Origin: Spirodela intermedia
Taxonomy: Eukaryota > Streptophyta > Magnoliopsida > Alismatales > Araceae
Assembly: GCA_902729315.2 (NCBI GenBank)
Contig: LR746267.1
Location: forward strand, 1,603,501-1,667,500
Direction: 5' to 3'
Length of the DNA: 64,000 nt
In this document: one piece after another, positions 1 to 10,149 of the stretch
Numbering within the stretch: the first letter of the stretch is position 1
Layout: every line of letters begins with the position of its first letter
Notes under the pieces: generated by a model
Databases searched by the model: none
Told to the model about the DNA's origin: nothing
The model's input: the letters and a program-made list of their open reading frames with translations, nothing else
Made by a program: the position numbers and the translations under genes

Positions 1-660
1 CAATGAAAAATATGAAGAACACTATTGTGCCATAATTTTAGGATCAACTGGGATAAAAATATAGCAGGAAAGTTTAGGATCAACTGGGATAAAAATAACA
101 AGAGGAATTTTTTCTGATCCAACGCTGGAAAAAAGGAGAATATAGCCTTCTAAAGCCTGCAAGAGGGTTATTAGAAGGCAAATTGACCACAACGTCAAGA
201 AAAAGTCCAAACAAACGGACCATGAGACGTGTGTCCTTGAATTAAACAATATGAAGGGTCTTCTTGCGTCCCATTGATGAGCCATGCAGCATTCCTTTCC
301 GGTCATTAACGAATCTCATCAAGCAACTGTGTCCACTAACTTCGTAAGGAGCAAAAGATATGAACACTTGGCGTATAGACGCATGGTATCTACGTTTCTC
401 GTGTCTCGAGAGTAGTGTAAAAGGGTCCCCTCCTTCCCCACACCTCCGTAGTATGACCTACGTGTGACAGACACAGGGGGAGACCTGGGTAACATTTTGC
501 CACTCGCGTTCAACATTATCCTATCGTCTCGCGGAAGTCGACGCTCGGGAAGTAGCCAGGAGGGTGAATGGCAGCAAGCCACCTAACGTTTAGATATGAT
601 AGCGTTAACGAGATCAAATAAGGAAATCTTCAGTTACTTTGAATATGACTTGGTATTTAA
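1..660. repeat. Recurrent non-coding module, copy 1
   Basis: Clearest from about 250 to 640. The same order of short blocks (a 'gtgcccactaacgtcgtaagg'-like block, then 'atggtatc', then 'acattttgcc', then a 'gcaagccacct'-like block) recurs near 32.2-32.6 kb and 49.3-49.7 kb, and inverted near 14.3-14.7, 59.1-59.6 and 63.0-63.4 kb. No reading frame survives in all copies, so I treat it as non-coding. It lies at the outer edges of antimicrobial-peptide gene units, but its origin (distal promoter or old transposon) is unknown. Confidence 0.55.
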
Positions 661-1070
661 CAACTAAGGAAGCTTAAGATGAAATAAACAGCTCTCGATG
701 GAAAAACACATTTCGATGCTGATTTATTCATGAAGTAACTTCCACGACCATTAACTTTTATTCTGCGATGCCCAGCTGGCTCTCTGAAATAATATAAAGT
801 TAATTGGCAAAATAATACAAAGTTCGTCCTGTGGAACGGTATCACACGACTCTGAGCGTTTGGCCCAGCTGAACCGACCGCGGTGGTCGAAATGAGCAAT
901 AGGAGGGCAGCAGCGACCGCTGTTGACGGGATCCCGTTTCTGCTCCCATGTCGTCTGCTGGACAAGGTAGAGAGTTTGAGGCTTCGCAAGAGGCGATCGT
1001 CAACTTCGAGGTGGGGTTTTTTCAGAGCGGTGCGGAGTTTTCTGAGTTCCTCTTTGCGTGAATTCAAGTA
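660..1070 (-). other. Unidentified degraded sequence with a hydrophobic leader-like stretch
   Basis: A minus-strand frame holds a hydrophobic run (TAVAAALLLLISTTAVGSA) near 870-935, resembling a signal peptide. The nearest ATG, about 950-952, is out of frame by one base. Bases about 705-900 align with 49700-49960, where a different frame is open. Both copies contain a pyrimidine-rich stretch ending in ttcag that could be an old splice acceptor. I cannot assign a family. Confidence 0.25.
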
Positions 1071-1394
1071 GGATGGCGCAAAACTTCGGCGAGTTATAGA
1101 CTTAACTTTGGGCGCCTGTCCTGGATGCGAACTTCAGCCTCTGTGCCACAAAGTGAGTCGTCCTTTTTTCTGGATTTACAGGACTCCACGACACGGTCTT
1201 TCTTTGTCGAACACGTCTTCCCTCGGGAATGCTCAGAAGATATCATCTTGCACATGTCTTTAATGAATCTGGACTTGAGTTATTGTGGCCATTAAATCAG
1301 TAAAATTTCTTGGAGATTTTCTGCAAAGTGGGCTATAGATGATGTAGGAGCTTCAAATGTTAAATCTTTGTAAGGTTACATAAATTCCTGTCCA

Positions 1395-1735
1395 TGTTTA
1401 TAAGAAGATATTTGATGAATTAGATTATTACTTCAATTTTAGCAGCAATACTCATCAAATATAACATCATGGTGAATCAATAATTTATTTCTTGAAGGAT
1501 TATATAAATGATAACTCTTAATCTCATCACTATAGCTAAGAAAAATACATTTGTTACTCTTCTTTTCCATTTAGCTATAATCATCAGTATCAATTAATGA
1601 ATATGAAATACAACCAAAGATTTTTAAATGACCAATATTGGGCTTCTAATGATACTAGGTCTCATAAGGGGTCATATTCATGACTGTCTTACTAGGAGAA
1701 ATATTCAAAAGATAAATAGTTGTTGCAACTACTTC
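1395..1735 (-). pseudogene. Ty1/copia integrase C-terminal remnant
   Basis: Reading the minus strand with frame breaks gives pieces typical of the end of a plant copia integrase: a YLLN..PSKTV..MTPYE segment, a PNIGHLKIFGC segment, a KSNKCIFLSYSDE segment and a terminal HHDVIFDE segment, in family order. Stops interrupt it and no flanking LTR is visible, so it is a dead fragment. The GA-rich tract begins directly beside it. Confidence 0.7.
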
Positions 1736-1740
1736 ACCCA

Positions 1741-1831
<91 letters not shown>

Positions 1832-1838
1832 AAGAGAA

Positions 1839-1883
<45 letters not shown>

Positions 1884-1904
1884 AAGAGAGAGAGAGAAAG
1901 AGAA

Positions 1905-1965
<61 letters not shown>

Positions 1966-2016
1966 AAGAGAAAGAGAGAGAGAGAGAGAAAGAGAGAATA
2001 ACATAGCGGAGGGGGG

Positions 2017-2064
<48 letters not shown>

Positions 2065-2170
2065 AGAAAGGGAGAGAGAATAACAGAGCGGAGGGGGGAG
2101 AGAGCGAGAGAGAATAACAGAACGGAGGGGGGGAGAGAGAACGAGAGAGAATAATAGCGCAGATGGGGGG
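1741..2170. repeat. (GA)n / (GAAA)n microsatellite tract
   Basis: About 430 bases of GA dinucleotides interspersed with GAAA units, followed by a few longer units containing 'ataacagagcggagggggg'. Long open frames of alternating Arg/Glu or Ser/Leu across it are artefacts of composition. The tract lies in the 3' flank of the A-type pseudogene at 2433-2755. A related GA tract lies at 55073-55140 beside the same kind of flank. Confidence 0.95.
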
Positions 2171-2432
2171 AGAGAGTGAGACAGACCGCTAGTATTTGCG
2201 CTGCGGTCATAGTAAAAACGAGATAACTAAATACGGTTTGGTCCATAGGTTACGTAGATACGTAGATCTTAAACCGTGTCGGACAGAAATGGCGATCCAA
2301 AGCCCGGAAATGATCGCATACATTCGTATAATTTTATCTACACGATAATCTTATTAGAACAACCTATGGAGCAGCACCAGCCTCTTATTTTCCTTCATCA
2401 TCCATCCAGAACAGAGGAAGATCCAGCGCGCG
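2171..2432 (-). other. 3' flank of the A-subfamily pseudogene
   Basis: No gene. Blocks such as 'gaccgctagtatttgcgc' and 'cacgataatctta' match the 3' flank of the intact A gene (about 11735-12035) and an orphan copy at 55150-55320, so this is the transcribed or flanking tail of the ancestral gene. Confidence 0.55.
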
Positions 2433-2755
2433 TTAGCAGAGCATCCTCACGCTGCCGTTGCGGACGCAGCTGCTGGTGTCCATGTCGTGACGGTCGGGAA
2501 GCTCGCGGCTAGCACAGTTGGAGAAAGCGTAGAGCTCGGCCGCTGCCCCTCCGTGTACACAAAGTGAAAGCCGCCGGTGTAAACGCCGAGGTTGAAGCAC
2601 CCGCAGCCGTTGATGTCCTTGCTCTTTCCGCTGCATCCAGGCCCCTCGAATACCGTGAAGGTACTCGCCAATGCCGGCATGACGGATGTGGCCAGTATGA
2701 AGACGACGATGATGGCCGCTCCAAAGGTCTACTGAGGGTGGGTGCTCCCGGCCAT
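2433..2755 (-). pseudogene. MiAMP1-like antimicrobial peptide pseudogene, subfamily A
   Basis: The family starts at an ATG preceded by a TATA box, and here the equivalent ATG is at 2753-2755. Codon 9 is TAG (plus-strand cta at 2729-2731) where the paralogues at 12040 and 28896 have a glutamine codon. A one-base deletion near 2543, just after the TEGQ motif, shifts the frame so the C-terminal half (ending SVRMLC) is read in another phase. A further six-base deletion lies near the last two cysteines. GPGC, CGC and the spacing of the rest identify the family clearly. The nearest relative is the pseudogene at 28896-29225, with which it also shares its promoter. It cannot make a full peptide. Confidence 0.9.
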
Positions 2756-3720
2756 ATCCTTTATTTGCCGTCAATGGGAAGCCCTTTCTCCGGGAATAGG
2801 TCGACGGCTACGGGGATGTGAGGAGGGATCTGATCGCGATGCAATGAGACGTGTTTTTGCATCTATTTATAGGACTTTCGTGGAGGTGCAGAGGATGAAG
2901 ATAAGTTGCGTATTTTACGAATCATCTTTCAGACGGCGATAGGCGAAAGTCCACCGTTCGTCGTTCGGGGGAGTTTTTCCATTCTCATCTGTCGGCTTCT
3001 TAACGTTACTAGTCTTTTGCGTCGCCAGCTGCCGCTGTGGGTTTTTCGCAGACAGTTTTGTCGAACTTCTAATCCACCGAATACCCGATGACTTGTGCTC
3101 ACGGATAACCTTTCATGACCACTCCGACAGAACACCCATTTGTAGGAGAATTTTGTCCCGGGAGTAGGAGATTCCGATTCGTTCGTTCTTAAAGCAATGC
3201 ACCTTCTGGTTTCCACCATGTTTCAGCGCTACTTTACCCAGTACTCATCTGGTCAATATTGAACTCTCTTAAAATTTCGTTTCTAGTAGTATTTCTTTGG
3301 GCCACGCGTGCGTCTTGTAACGTTCATTCGACAGATGCTCCTTCAGACAAGTTGCCCTCATAGAATGTCGGCCATTCGCAGGTTTTCTATGAAGAGCTGC
3401 GCTGCTACGCTTTCAGATCATCCTAGGACTCATCGCTTCTGCCTCGTCGTTAATACGTAAAAATCTAGCATATAATCAGAAACGTAAAGTGCCGTTAAAA
3501 ATGTTTGCCACTTTGAAAGGAATGAACCATTCAGAAGCATGTACGATCCCAATACTCAACAATTCAACTTCGAACCAGACGTGAATGAATTGCATTGCGT
3601 TCAGCACGGATTGGTGAGTTTATGAAAGACTAGAAGTTCAACAGGACCGGCTGAGAAGATTGTGGGCCATCACTAGACGTGAACGACTAGTGGTGTGAAA
3701 AGGCTACTGCGAACGGGCAA
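2756..3720 (-). promoter_or_regulatory. Upstream region of the A pseudogene (retrotransposon-free copy)
   Basis: No gene. This stretch aligns in inverted orientation with 25085-25861 plus 28754-28895. In that second copy a copia element interrupts the sequence between the block around 'acttatcttca' and the block around 'ctctgcacctc'. Here those two blocks are adjacent (about 2885-2910), so this is the empty site. The region also matches 12490-13330 upstream of the intact A gene. Confidence 0.6.
2864..2871 (-). promoter_or_regulatory. TATA box of the A pseudogene
   Basis: TATAAATA on the minus strand, about 110 bases upstream of the start codon. This is the same spacing as in the intact A genes. 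The box is unmutated although the coding region is dead. Confidence 0.65.
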
Positions 3721-4174
3721 AGTTTTGATTGCAGGAAGGCCATATAGGTACGGTCAGTCGATTCTGGCTAACCGAGGTGTGCGAGACGAAACGTGACACA
3801 CCGACCCTTTGTTCATGCATAAACCAGCTGAGAGTATGCGTTCTTTAGAGCACAACTAAATTTTCCCGGACCGTTTCGCTAATCGTCGAGAATGAAATGC
3901 CACTCAACTCTAAGTTGTACGTTATGCCCACGGAAATCGGGGATTGTCCCGAATATTGACGTATAGACAAAGAAACTGAATGAGAACCGGGCCAAGAGAG
4001 GTTACCCACAAGCAATTCGCTTCCGATCTCGCGCGCATGAGTGAAACTTTGAGTCAACCCCTCCAGCATATTGGACGCAAATTCCCAGTGCCCAATATGA
4101 AGCACACAAAAGCAAGCTGGTCGGGGAACCGTAAAAAAAAGCTCATAGAGAACCTTCGGCGAATCTAAAACTAA
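3720..4174 (+). other. Decayed upstream sequence of a divergent partner gene
   Basis: No intact gene. Bases about 3770-3920 resemble 13390-13580, the leader of the plus-strand A gene at 13589. Bases 3965-4090 resemble 15825-15905, upstream of the B gene at 16333. The mosaic suggests rearrangement inside what was once a second gene unit facing away from the A pseudogene. Confidence 0.4.
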
Positions 4175-4294
4175 ATATAACGGAGGATAACAACTTACAC
4201 CGGCACCCCCTACGACGGCTCGTTAGTCGGCCTCAACAAGGAGTCCCTCAGTTACGGCCAGCACGATTTCAAGGACATCCATAGGATCTTCTGA
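4175..4294 (+). pseudogene. MiAMP1-like subfamily B 3' fragment with all cysteines lost
   Basis: From 4196 the frame reads YTGTPYDGSLVGLNKE, continues through a DFKDIHRIF ending and stops at TGA 4292-4294. This aligns without gaps to the C-terminal third of the B genes (LYTGSYCDG..., ending KSIYMVC). The three cysteines expected here are Tyr, Tyr and Phe, each explicable by one base change in a TGC/TGT codon. The N-terminal two thirds are not recognisable. An AATAAATAA block near 4342 matches the polyadenylation area of B genes. I call it a pseudogene fragment. Confidence 0.7.
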
Positions 4295-4880
4295 TCCTGC
4301 TTTCTGTCGCTAAAGTGTTTCGAGTAGTCAAACGTACAGGGAATAAATAATCAGCTAGTGTAGATGTGGGCGCACCAAGCCGTATTGGATGGCATAGGTC
4401 GGCTGCTTCCTGTAATCACAATGCGCTGATCGGCTAGTGTGCCACTCGTCCATATAAATAGATGAGGGACGTAGCTGTTCGGTGGTTTCATGTGTGAGGG
4501 GAGTGTAGGATGCACCCACCCGACTACGTGACCGCCACGGACAGGACGCAGGCAGCACGAGATGAGGGACGATTGGTGAACGTAAGTCTCTGGTAAGCTT
4601 CGTAGATATCGCAGAAAGGAACAAATTTTTCCTGAGAGGATTGTGCTACATTATTTCAAAATGTCGTATAACGGAAGCGTACTCGTAGTCACTGAGAAAG
4701 AAGAATAAAATTCAGTGTACGAACAATTCAACGATGTTTCAAATCATAATAGAGCATAAAAATATACATGAGAAGCCCTTAAACCGAAGAAGGAAAAAAT
4801 ATCAAAGACCAATCTGGAATAAAATTACAACTATCAACAGGATGGAGATAAAACTTGTGCTGCCTTGACTTAAGCCTAGT
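4295..4880. other. 3' flank and spacer, no gene seen
   Basis: Bases about 4545-4620 match 24985-25075 inverted ('gcagcacgagatgaggg' block), linking this region to the spacer between the B and A units at 23-29 kb. The rest is unassigned. Confidence 0.4.
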
Positions 4881-6282
4881 GATACCAGGATTACATCACC
4901 ATGCTCATAGTAATAAGACTCTCGCTCGATCCAACAAGACAGATGCTGTTAATCTGATTTTCTCGTAGAGAGAATTACGCTCCGGTTAGACACTTGTCTT
5001 CTTCCCACATTCGTTTTCTCTCGCTCCACTATTACAGCTTGCGCTTAGTGGCACAGTAAAAACCCAAGGACGCAGCCTCCTTCCCTTTGCCGCTCAAACC
5101 CCAGTGGCTTTCCACCCTCCTGGTGCTTGAGCAGGCGGACATGCTCTCTCGTTTTACTGGCTCGTCGTCTTCTTTCCCGCCGCGCCGCTCTCTGAGGGAA
5201 AGCAGACTGATACAGAGCCAAAAATGGACAGGATGCCGTAAACGGACTCCTGCCCGTTAAGCGAGCGACCACGAGCTAAAACGTGGCTCTTTCGGCTGAA
5301 AAAAATGGGCCAGGTGCGCATTAAGTGGGTCACATGCCCAACAACTAACTAACCCAACATTCCGTGGAATGTGCCATGAACGAGACTGTTCGGAAATTAC
5401 TTTCGTACGTTTGACGTTCTTACTTAGAGTGAAGTAAATGATAAGACGAGTTGCGTCGTACGCTTCTAGATACTCGTCTTTGAGAATGTTGCGACTAGTT
5501 GACGATAAGCTTTTCGACTTGATCAAAATCATGAAATCAAACGCTCGTTCGACGGACGGGCTGTGTCGCCCAGGTTAAGACAGGAGAACCCCCGACGCGC
5601 TCAATGTAACAAATTCCAATTGTAGGCAAGGTGACAGCTTAGAGCAGTCCCCGCCGGGGGCATTTGAAAAATAGTTGCTCCATGCAAAACTGTGAGCCGT
5701 GATTAAAGTAGCTCAACCACAGATGCGATCCCTAAAAGTATATGTGCTGCTGTCATCAGCCCTGTCCTCCGTGGGAGAGATTCGGAGCGCTTGCATAATG
5801 TTTCGGCCGTTGCGCTCAGAATGCCCAATGTGGACAAGTTGGGTTCGCCGACATGCTCTGTTAAGAAGGCGCTGCCTAATCCGTCGAACGGGCAAACTCT
5901 TCCACGGAAATATTTTGAAGGAGCGTGAGATTTACTTCGTTGTCAACTTTAAATGAAAACCGGAAGGAATAAGGTGTCAACGGAGGAAAACGGAAAACGA
6001 GGCCCCGGTGGATTATGCGCCACCCACCCCTTTTCCATCCTTATTGCCTCCGAGGACATCTGCGACGAGGTCAAGGTCAACAAAACCCCGGCGAGAAGCT
6101 CGAGGAAGCCACAACTATGACGCTACTGCGGCAAACACCGAGCCTTCTCAATAAGCCGCGTCGGATCGCCATTGGAAAGAAAAGACGTAAACGAAAACTG
6201 AAAGCGGCGAAGACCACGTTTTCATTTCTTGTTTGACGACGAAACGGCAGACGATGTTGAATGTATCCCAGGACTTGGCAAT
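4880..6282 (+). promoter_or_regulatory. Orphan subfamily B promoter (gene missing)
   Basis: This is an inverted copy of the upstream region of the B gene at 36911 (about 37362-38490). Over 5713-5895 versus its match near 37735 the conceptual translations differ at only one of 60 positions. It keeps the paired W-box (ggtcaaggtcaa, 6069-6080) and the start of the pre-TATA core (gatgttgaatgtatccc, about 6251). Homology stops abruptly at about 6282, before the TATA box, and no coding sequence follows. About 240 bases (roughly 5325-5570) are present here but missing from the 38 kb copy. Related sequence occurs at 24080-24330, so the 38 kb copy has the deletion. Confidence 0.75.
6069..6080 (-). promoter_or_regulatory. 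Paired W-box in the orphan B promoter
   Basis: TTGACCTTGACC on the minus strand, two adjacent WRKY-binding cores. The same 12-mer is at 23616-23627, 37550-37561 and 40753-40764. Confidence 0.5.
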
Positions 6283-8420
6283 CACAAAGATCGAGGTTTC
6301 ATTTATAAATTTCAAAACATCTCAACTTAAATCATATGGGTACCATAGTCAATATGATGTAAGCTTTCAAAACCTATCAAAACCTTTTAAAACCTTTTAC
6401 CATTCATGTGTAAAGGTACCTTTTAGCAGATCCTTCTCCTTTACGACTACACCAAGTGACCCAATTTTACCTAGAATAGGTTTATTGTGTCTGACTAAAG
6501 CTAGGGGAAACCAAGGGTTCTCCAGGAGCGCCACACATTGCTGCCGAACTAAAAAAGAATGGCAAAAGTTGTTGGACTCTTTCTATACCTGTAACTGTTT
6601 AATGTGAGGGAAGTAATTTTTCTCTTCTGTACTTATTTACTCGACTGCAACTATTTTATGTTGCAAAACTTTACCCCATTCCACCATCCTGTACATGCAA
6701 CTTGGTGATGTCGATCTCACATGCAGATCTCAGAATGAATCTTTTGAAGTACTTCTGTGTAGACGGCATAGAACATCCCCCTTTATGGATATTTAATATT
6801 TTGTGAAGATTATGATGAGAGAGCATCACCAGGTGAAACGCATACTACTATTTCAAAGATTGAGGAAACCCTTCTCTGTGATAGAGACACTGGACTTGTT
6901 CTAACCTAGCACCAAACAAAGTGTAATGAAAAATATCCATGGTCAAAATCATGGAAACGGCTCATCGAGGTAAGTATCCATGAATCTGGGAATTCCCAGA
7001 GTGGTGGAATGAAAAATAACATAGCGACAGAAGGTAGGGCTCCGAAATTTTCTTCATTGAAATAGGAAAGCTTATAAGAATGTGAGAACCATGGGGAGGG
7101 TTCAGGATTTTAGCCTAGCACTTTTCATTGAGAACAGTTTTGTGGAGAAGTTAAGGCAGGGAACTCAGGATCTTCGAAACCAAACAGCCAAGCGAATGAT
7201 GGGGAAATTATTCTTGAGCACTTGCTGGCTTATTGAAAATTTAAACCACAAGCTGGTGCATCACTCTGAGGCCAGCAAGTGTTTACCATCTTCTTCCTTG
7301 CTGAACTTTTCGTTCTGGTCTGGGTACATCAAGGAGTTCACTTCATCTTATCCCTCCAGTTAACCTTTGATGATCCACCCATTGTCAAACGGGCTACCAT
7401 TAACCTAAATAAAGATAAAGTGCAGTTATTTTCATTATTCACCGCCCTGATCACCCCCTCGAACAAAAGAACTGCTGCTAAGAGCAATCAAATAGGCAAG
7501 TCACCATCCTGTTCGTCCTGCCTTCAAGAGGACTTTGATATACAATCAACAGGCACCATTAGAAAGAGAGGAGAACAATGCATCTTTGTACCAATCCAAG
7601 GAGAACTAAGGAAAAAATAAAATACGGCAGAGCTATCATGACAAAAGGTACTTTTCCTATTTTCTAGACAGGGTTTTTCATCGTACAAAAAGATAGATGC
7701 CTCGTCGTACTAACCCACCATATTTGATGTTGAGGTCTAAACTCTCACTTGCAGAGCTTATTCTAGTCTCCAATATTTAATTTCAAATAATAAGTTGTGA
7801 GGAATCCAGAATCTGTAAATTCAGGAATCTGTATGTGACGAGTTATGGTAGAAGGGTGGAGAATGGATGTGAGAATGGTTTTCAGGATATGGCACTCGAC
7901 TGGTGCTAGGCTTGCTGGTTCTTAAATCCTTAATGGGTATCTGAATAAGAGCCGTCTTCTTTAATAACGGGGGAAGATCATATGGAGGAATAAGAGTAGG
8001 GGAAAGGTAATTCAACCTAAGGAAGATTACAGTGCTGCGTAGACATTACTATGAAACTTAAGAGTTTGAGCCTTGTGATGTGAGAGCATTGGATATTGTG
8101 CTGAAGCGAATGTGTTACATATGAAGAATATTTATATGAAGAGAACACATAATACATGATTCGGAAGGGAAGCTTTTGGATATCTACATTTATGCCAAAG
8201 TAAAAATTTAAACCAGCGAACAAATATTAAAGGATATCTATTTAGATAATCAAATAGACTAAGTAAAATCTGTATGCAACCTATCGTGCAGTCCACTGAA
8301 TGAATGAAAACTATCTGGTCGTAAGACGAAGGTAACCTGAGAAGGTAAGTTCTTGATCTTCTTCGTCAACTTTATTTAATGAAGCTGTAAGCTTAATCTA
8401 CTGACCACACGTCCTCCAAA
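6283..8420. other. Non-coding spacer with C-unit 3' flank remnant
   Basis: No supported gene. Bases about 6340-6790 resemble 48290-48620 (and, inverted, 60430-60800), the distal 3' flank of subfamily C units. Examples are the 'aaaccttttac', 'accaagtgacccaattttacc' and 'tctttctata' blocks. The frames at 7082-7363 and 7279-7620 show no recognisable domain. The rest is AT-rich and featureless to me. Confidence 0.45.
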
Positions 8421-8424
8421 GGAT

Positions 8425-8932
8425 TTATCCCATCAGACATGCAGCACAAGATATACTTGCTGTCCTCACCTGTAGACTCCGCGCGTGTTTGCCTCCTTCC
8501 TGGGACCGCCTCGTTACGTTCTAGGAGATGGGCCGCAGTCTGGTTTTAACCCATAGTTATTTGCCAGCATATAAGCATTTCTATTCGATATTTCCAGTAA
8601 TCATAGTTACAGCCTTTATGTTCACGAAGCCAACCTGACGTTGACGGGGCTAAGCCCAGACATCCAGTGGTTTCGTCAATGCGAGTATAGCTTCTACTCA
8701 TGGATGAGAAAAGATAATAAAGTGAATTTCTTACAAAAGTTGCATCATTCAATGTTTCATTCCAGCCTGACAGATTTTGCTCCATAGACACTTTCACTAC
8801 ACTATAATCGAACTCCTTCGGATATTATGGATCCGTCCATTTTATGCATTAAATGCATCCAACAAGTCGTTGATGTTGAACGATTTGAAGTATTTTGAAG
8901 ATGAAAAGGGTTAGTTCGAGATAAATGAACGA
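8425..8932 (+). repeat. Subfamily C 3' flank, direct repeat copy 1
   Basis: Shares ordered blocks with 9155-9640, with 47320-47900 and, inverted, with 61200-61770. They include 'cgtgtttgcctcc', 'ggagatgggccgcagtctgg', 'gaagccaacctgacgttgac' and 'gtgaatttcttac'. The gene that should precede it is gone. The last 60 bases repeat at about 9573-9637. Confidence 0.6.
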
Positions 8933-8939
8933 TAATTCT

Positions 8940-9110
8940 ACGACGTGAAAGACAACCTTGACGGCTACAAGCGTGGCTACATCTTCGAGAATAGGGGCCA
9001 GGTCGGTGGGTTCTACCACGGGTGGAACTGACAAAGCTCCTGCGACAGCGTTTGGGCGGACGTCCGCTGTTGCTCCCCACGGCTATAACAGCGTCCACAT
9101 AATATGCTGA
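8940..9110 (+). pseudogene. MiAMP1-like subfamily C pseudogene, 5' truncated
   Basis: One frame reads DGYKRGYIFENRGQVGGFYHG, aligning with the middle of the intact C protein (TGYKGGYFFNYTAGQVGLFYF). An in-frame TGA follows at 9029-9031. Translation then resumes (SSC..., DVRCC) and, after a one-base frameshift, ends NSVHIIC and TGA 9108-9110, matching the family ending NSVKILC. The signal peptide and N-terminal part are absent, replaced by a copy of repeat sequence that ends near 8932. It is dead by truncation, nonsense mutation and frameshift. Confidence 0.75.
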
Positions 9111-9154
9111 GCGTGCTCTTGCTGGCTACGTGCTGTCAACTGAACTCGCCACCA

Positions 9155-9640
9155 GTAGACTACGGGCGTGTTTGCCTCCTCCCTGGGATCGCCTCGATGC
9201 GTTCCAGGAGATGGACCGCACTCTGGTTTTAAGCTATAGTGATTTGCCTGGATATAAACATCTTCATTGGATATTTCCAATAATAATAGTTATTACCGTT
9301 AGGGCCATCAAGCCAACCTGACGAGGACGGAATTAAGACTACACATCCAATGGCTTTATCAATCTAAGTAGCACCCGGCCACAAGGAAAGAGCTATTGAT
9401 CAAAGTAAACTATCTAATCGTGAATGAAAAAATAAGAATAAAGTGAAATTCTTACAAAATTTGCATCATTTAATGTTTCACTGCAATGTAATAGATCTTG
9501 CACTATTGCAACGTATATGATTTTTCAGCCCAGTCCCATGTGTCTTCACCGCTTAATATACACAATAATCTGTTGAAACTCAAGGAATTGAAGTATTTTG
9601 ATGATGAAAAACTTTTGTTAGAGATAAATGAATAACTTTA
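9155..9640 (+). repeat. Subfamily C 3' flank, direct repeat copy 2
   Basis: Follows the C pseudogene directly, as in the intact unit at 46854. It matches 8425-8932 and 47320-47900 block by block. Confidence 0.6.
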
Positions 9641-10149
9641 GGAAATCTGCAATGTGTGGATCTCCATTTTGAAATCAAGTCAGATTCGCAGAAAGACCTT
9701 ATTTCTTTGAGTGAAGTTAAGAATAATAATTTTGCATATTGGAAATGTTGTCACACATATAAGTGACTAATCATTTAAAAAGATAATTTAAAGATGAACG
9801 CAATGGAACCAATAGATGATCTAAATGCAAAAAATTCTTTTCGTTCTGATTTTTACAACATTATTGAATTAATAATTTTACACAAAGGTAAAATGCTCTA
9901 GATTTCTAAGGCAACTAATTAAAATAAGTTTTAGTTGAAAGATTACACCAAAATATATTGGCAAAAGTATCCAAACGCTTACTCAGAGAGGAGTTTAACT
10001 CAACAATCCACGTGTCAAGATTCAAAGTTCGCAGGTAGTTATGAATTGTTAATATTTTTGGACATTGTTCTGTGTATTTCCAGGCACGTGCACGACTCAT
10101 TGAACTCCACACTACTAACCCTTCAAACAAAATTTTTACCAAATAAGTT
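9641..10149. other. AT-rich spacer
   Basis: I see no gene, repeat or regulatory element that I can support here. Confidence 0.5.

Noticed and set aside
1628-2246. Long open frames of Arg/Glu or Ser/Leu repeats on both strands
   Set aside because: They are translations of the GA microsatellite and have no other composition. Any long GA tract is open in several frames.
5699-5956. Conserved 85-codon frames in B upstream regions (also near 37674-37931 and 40708-41157)
   Set aside because: They follow recent duplication of promoter DNA. The frame breaks or shifts in the more diverged copies and no domain is visible.
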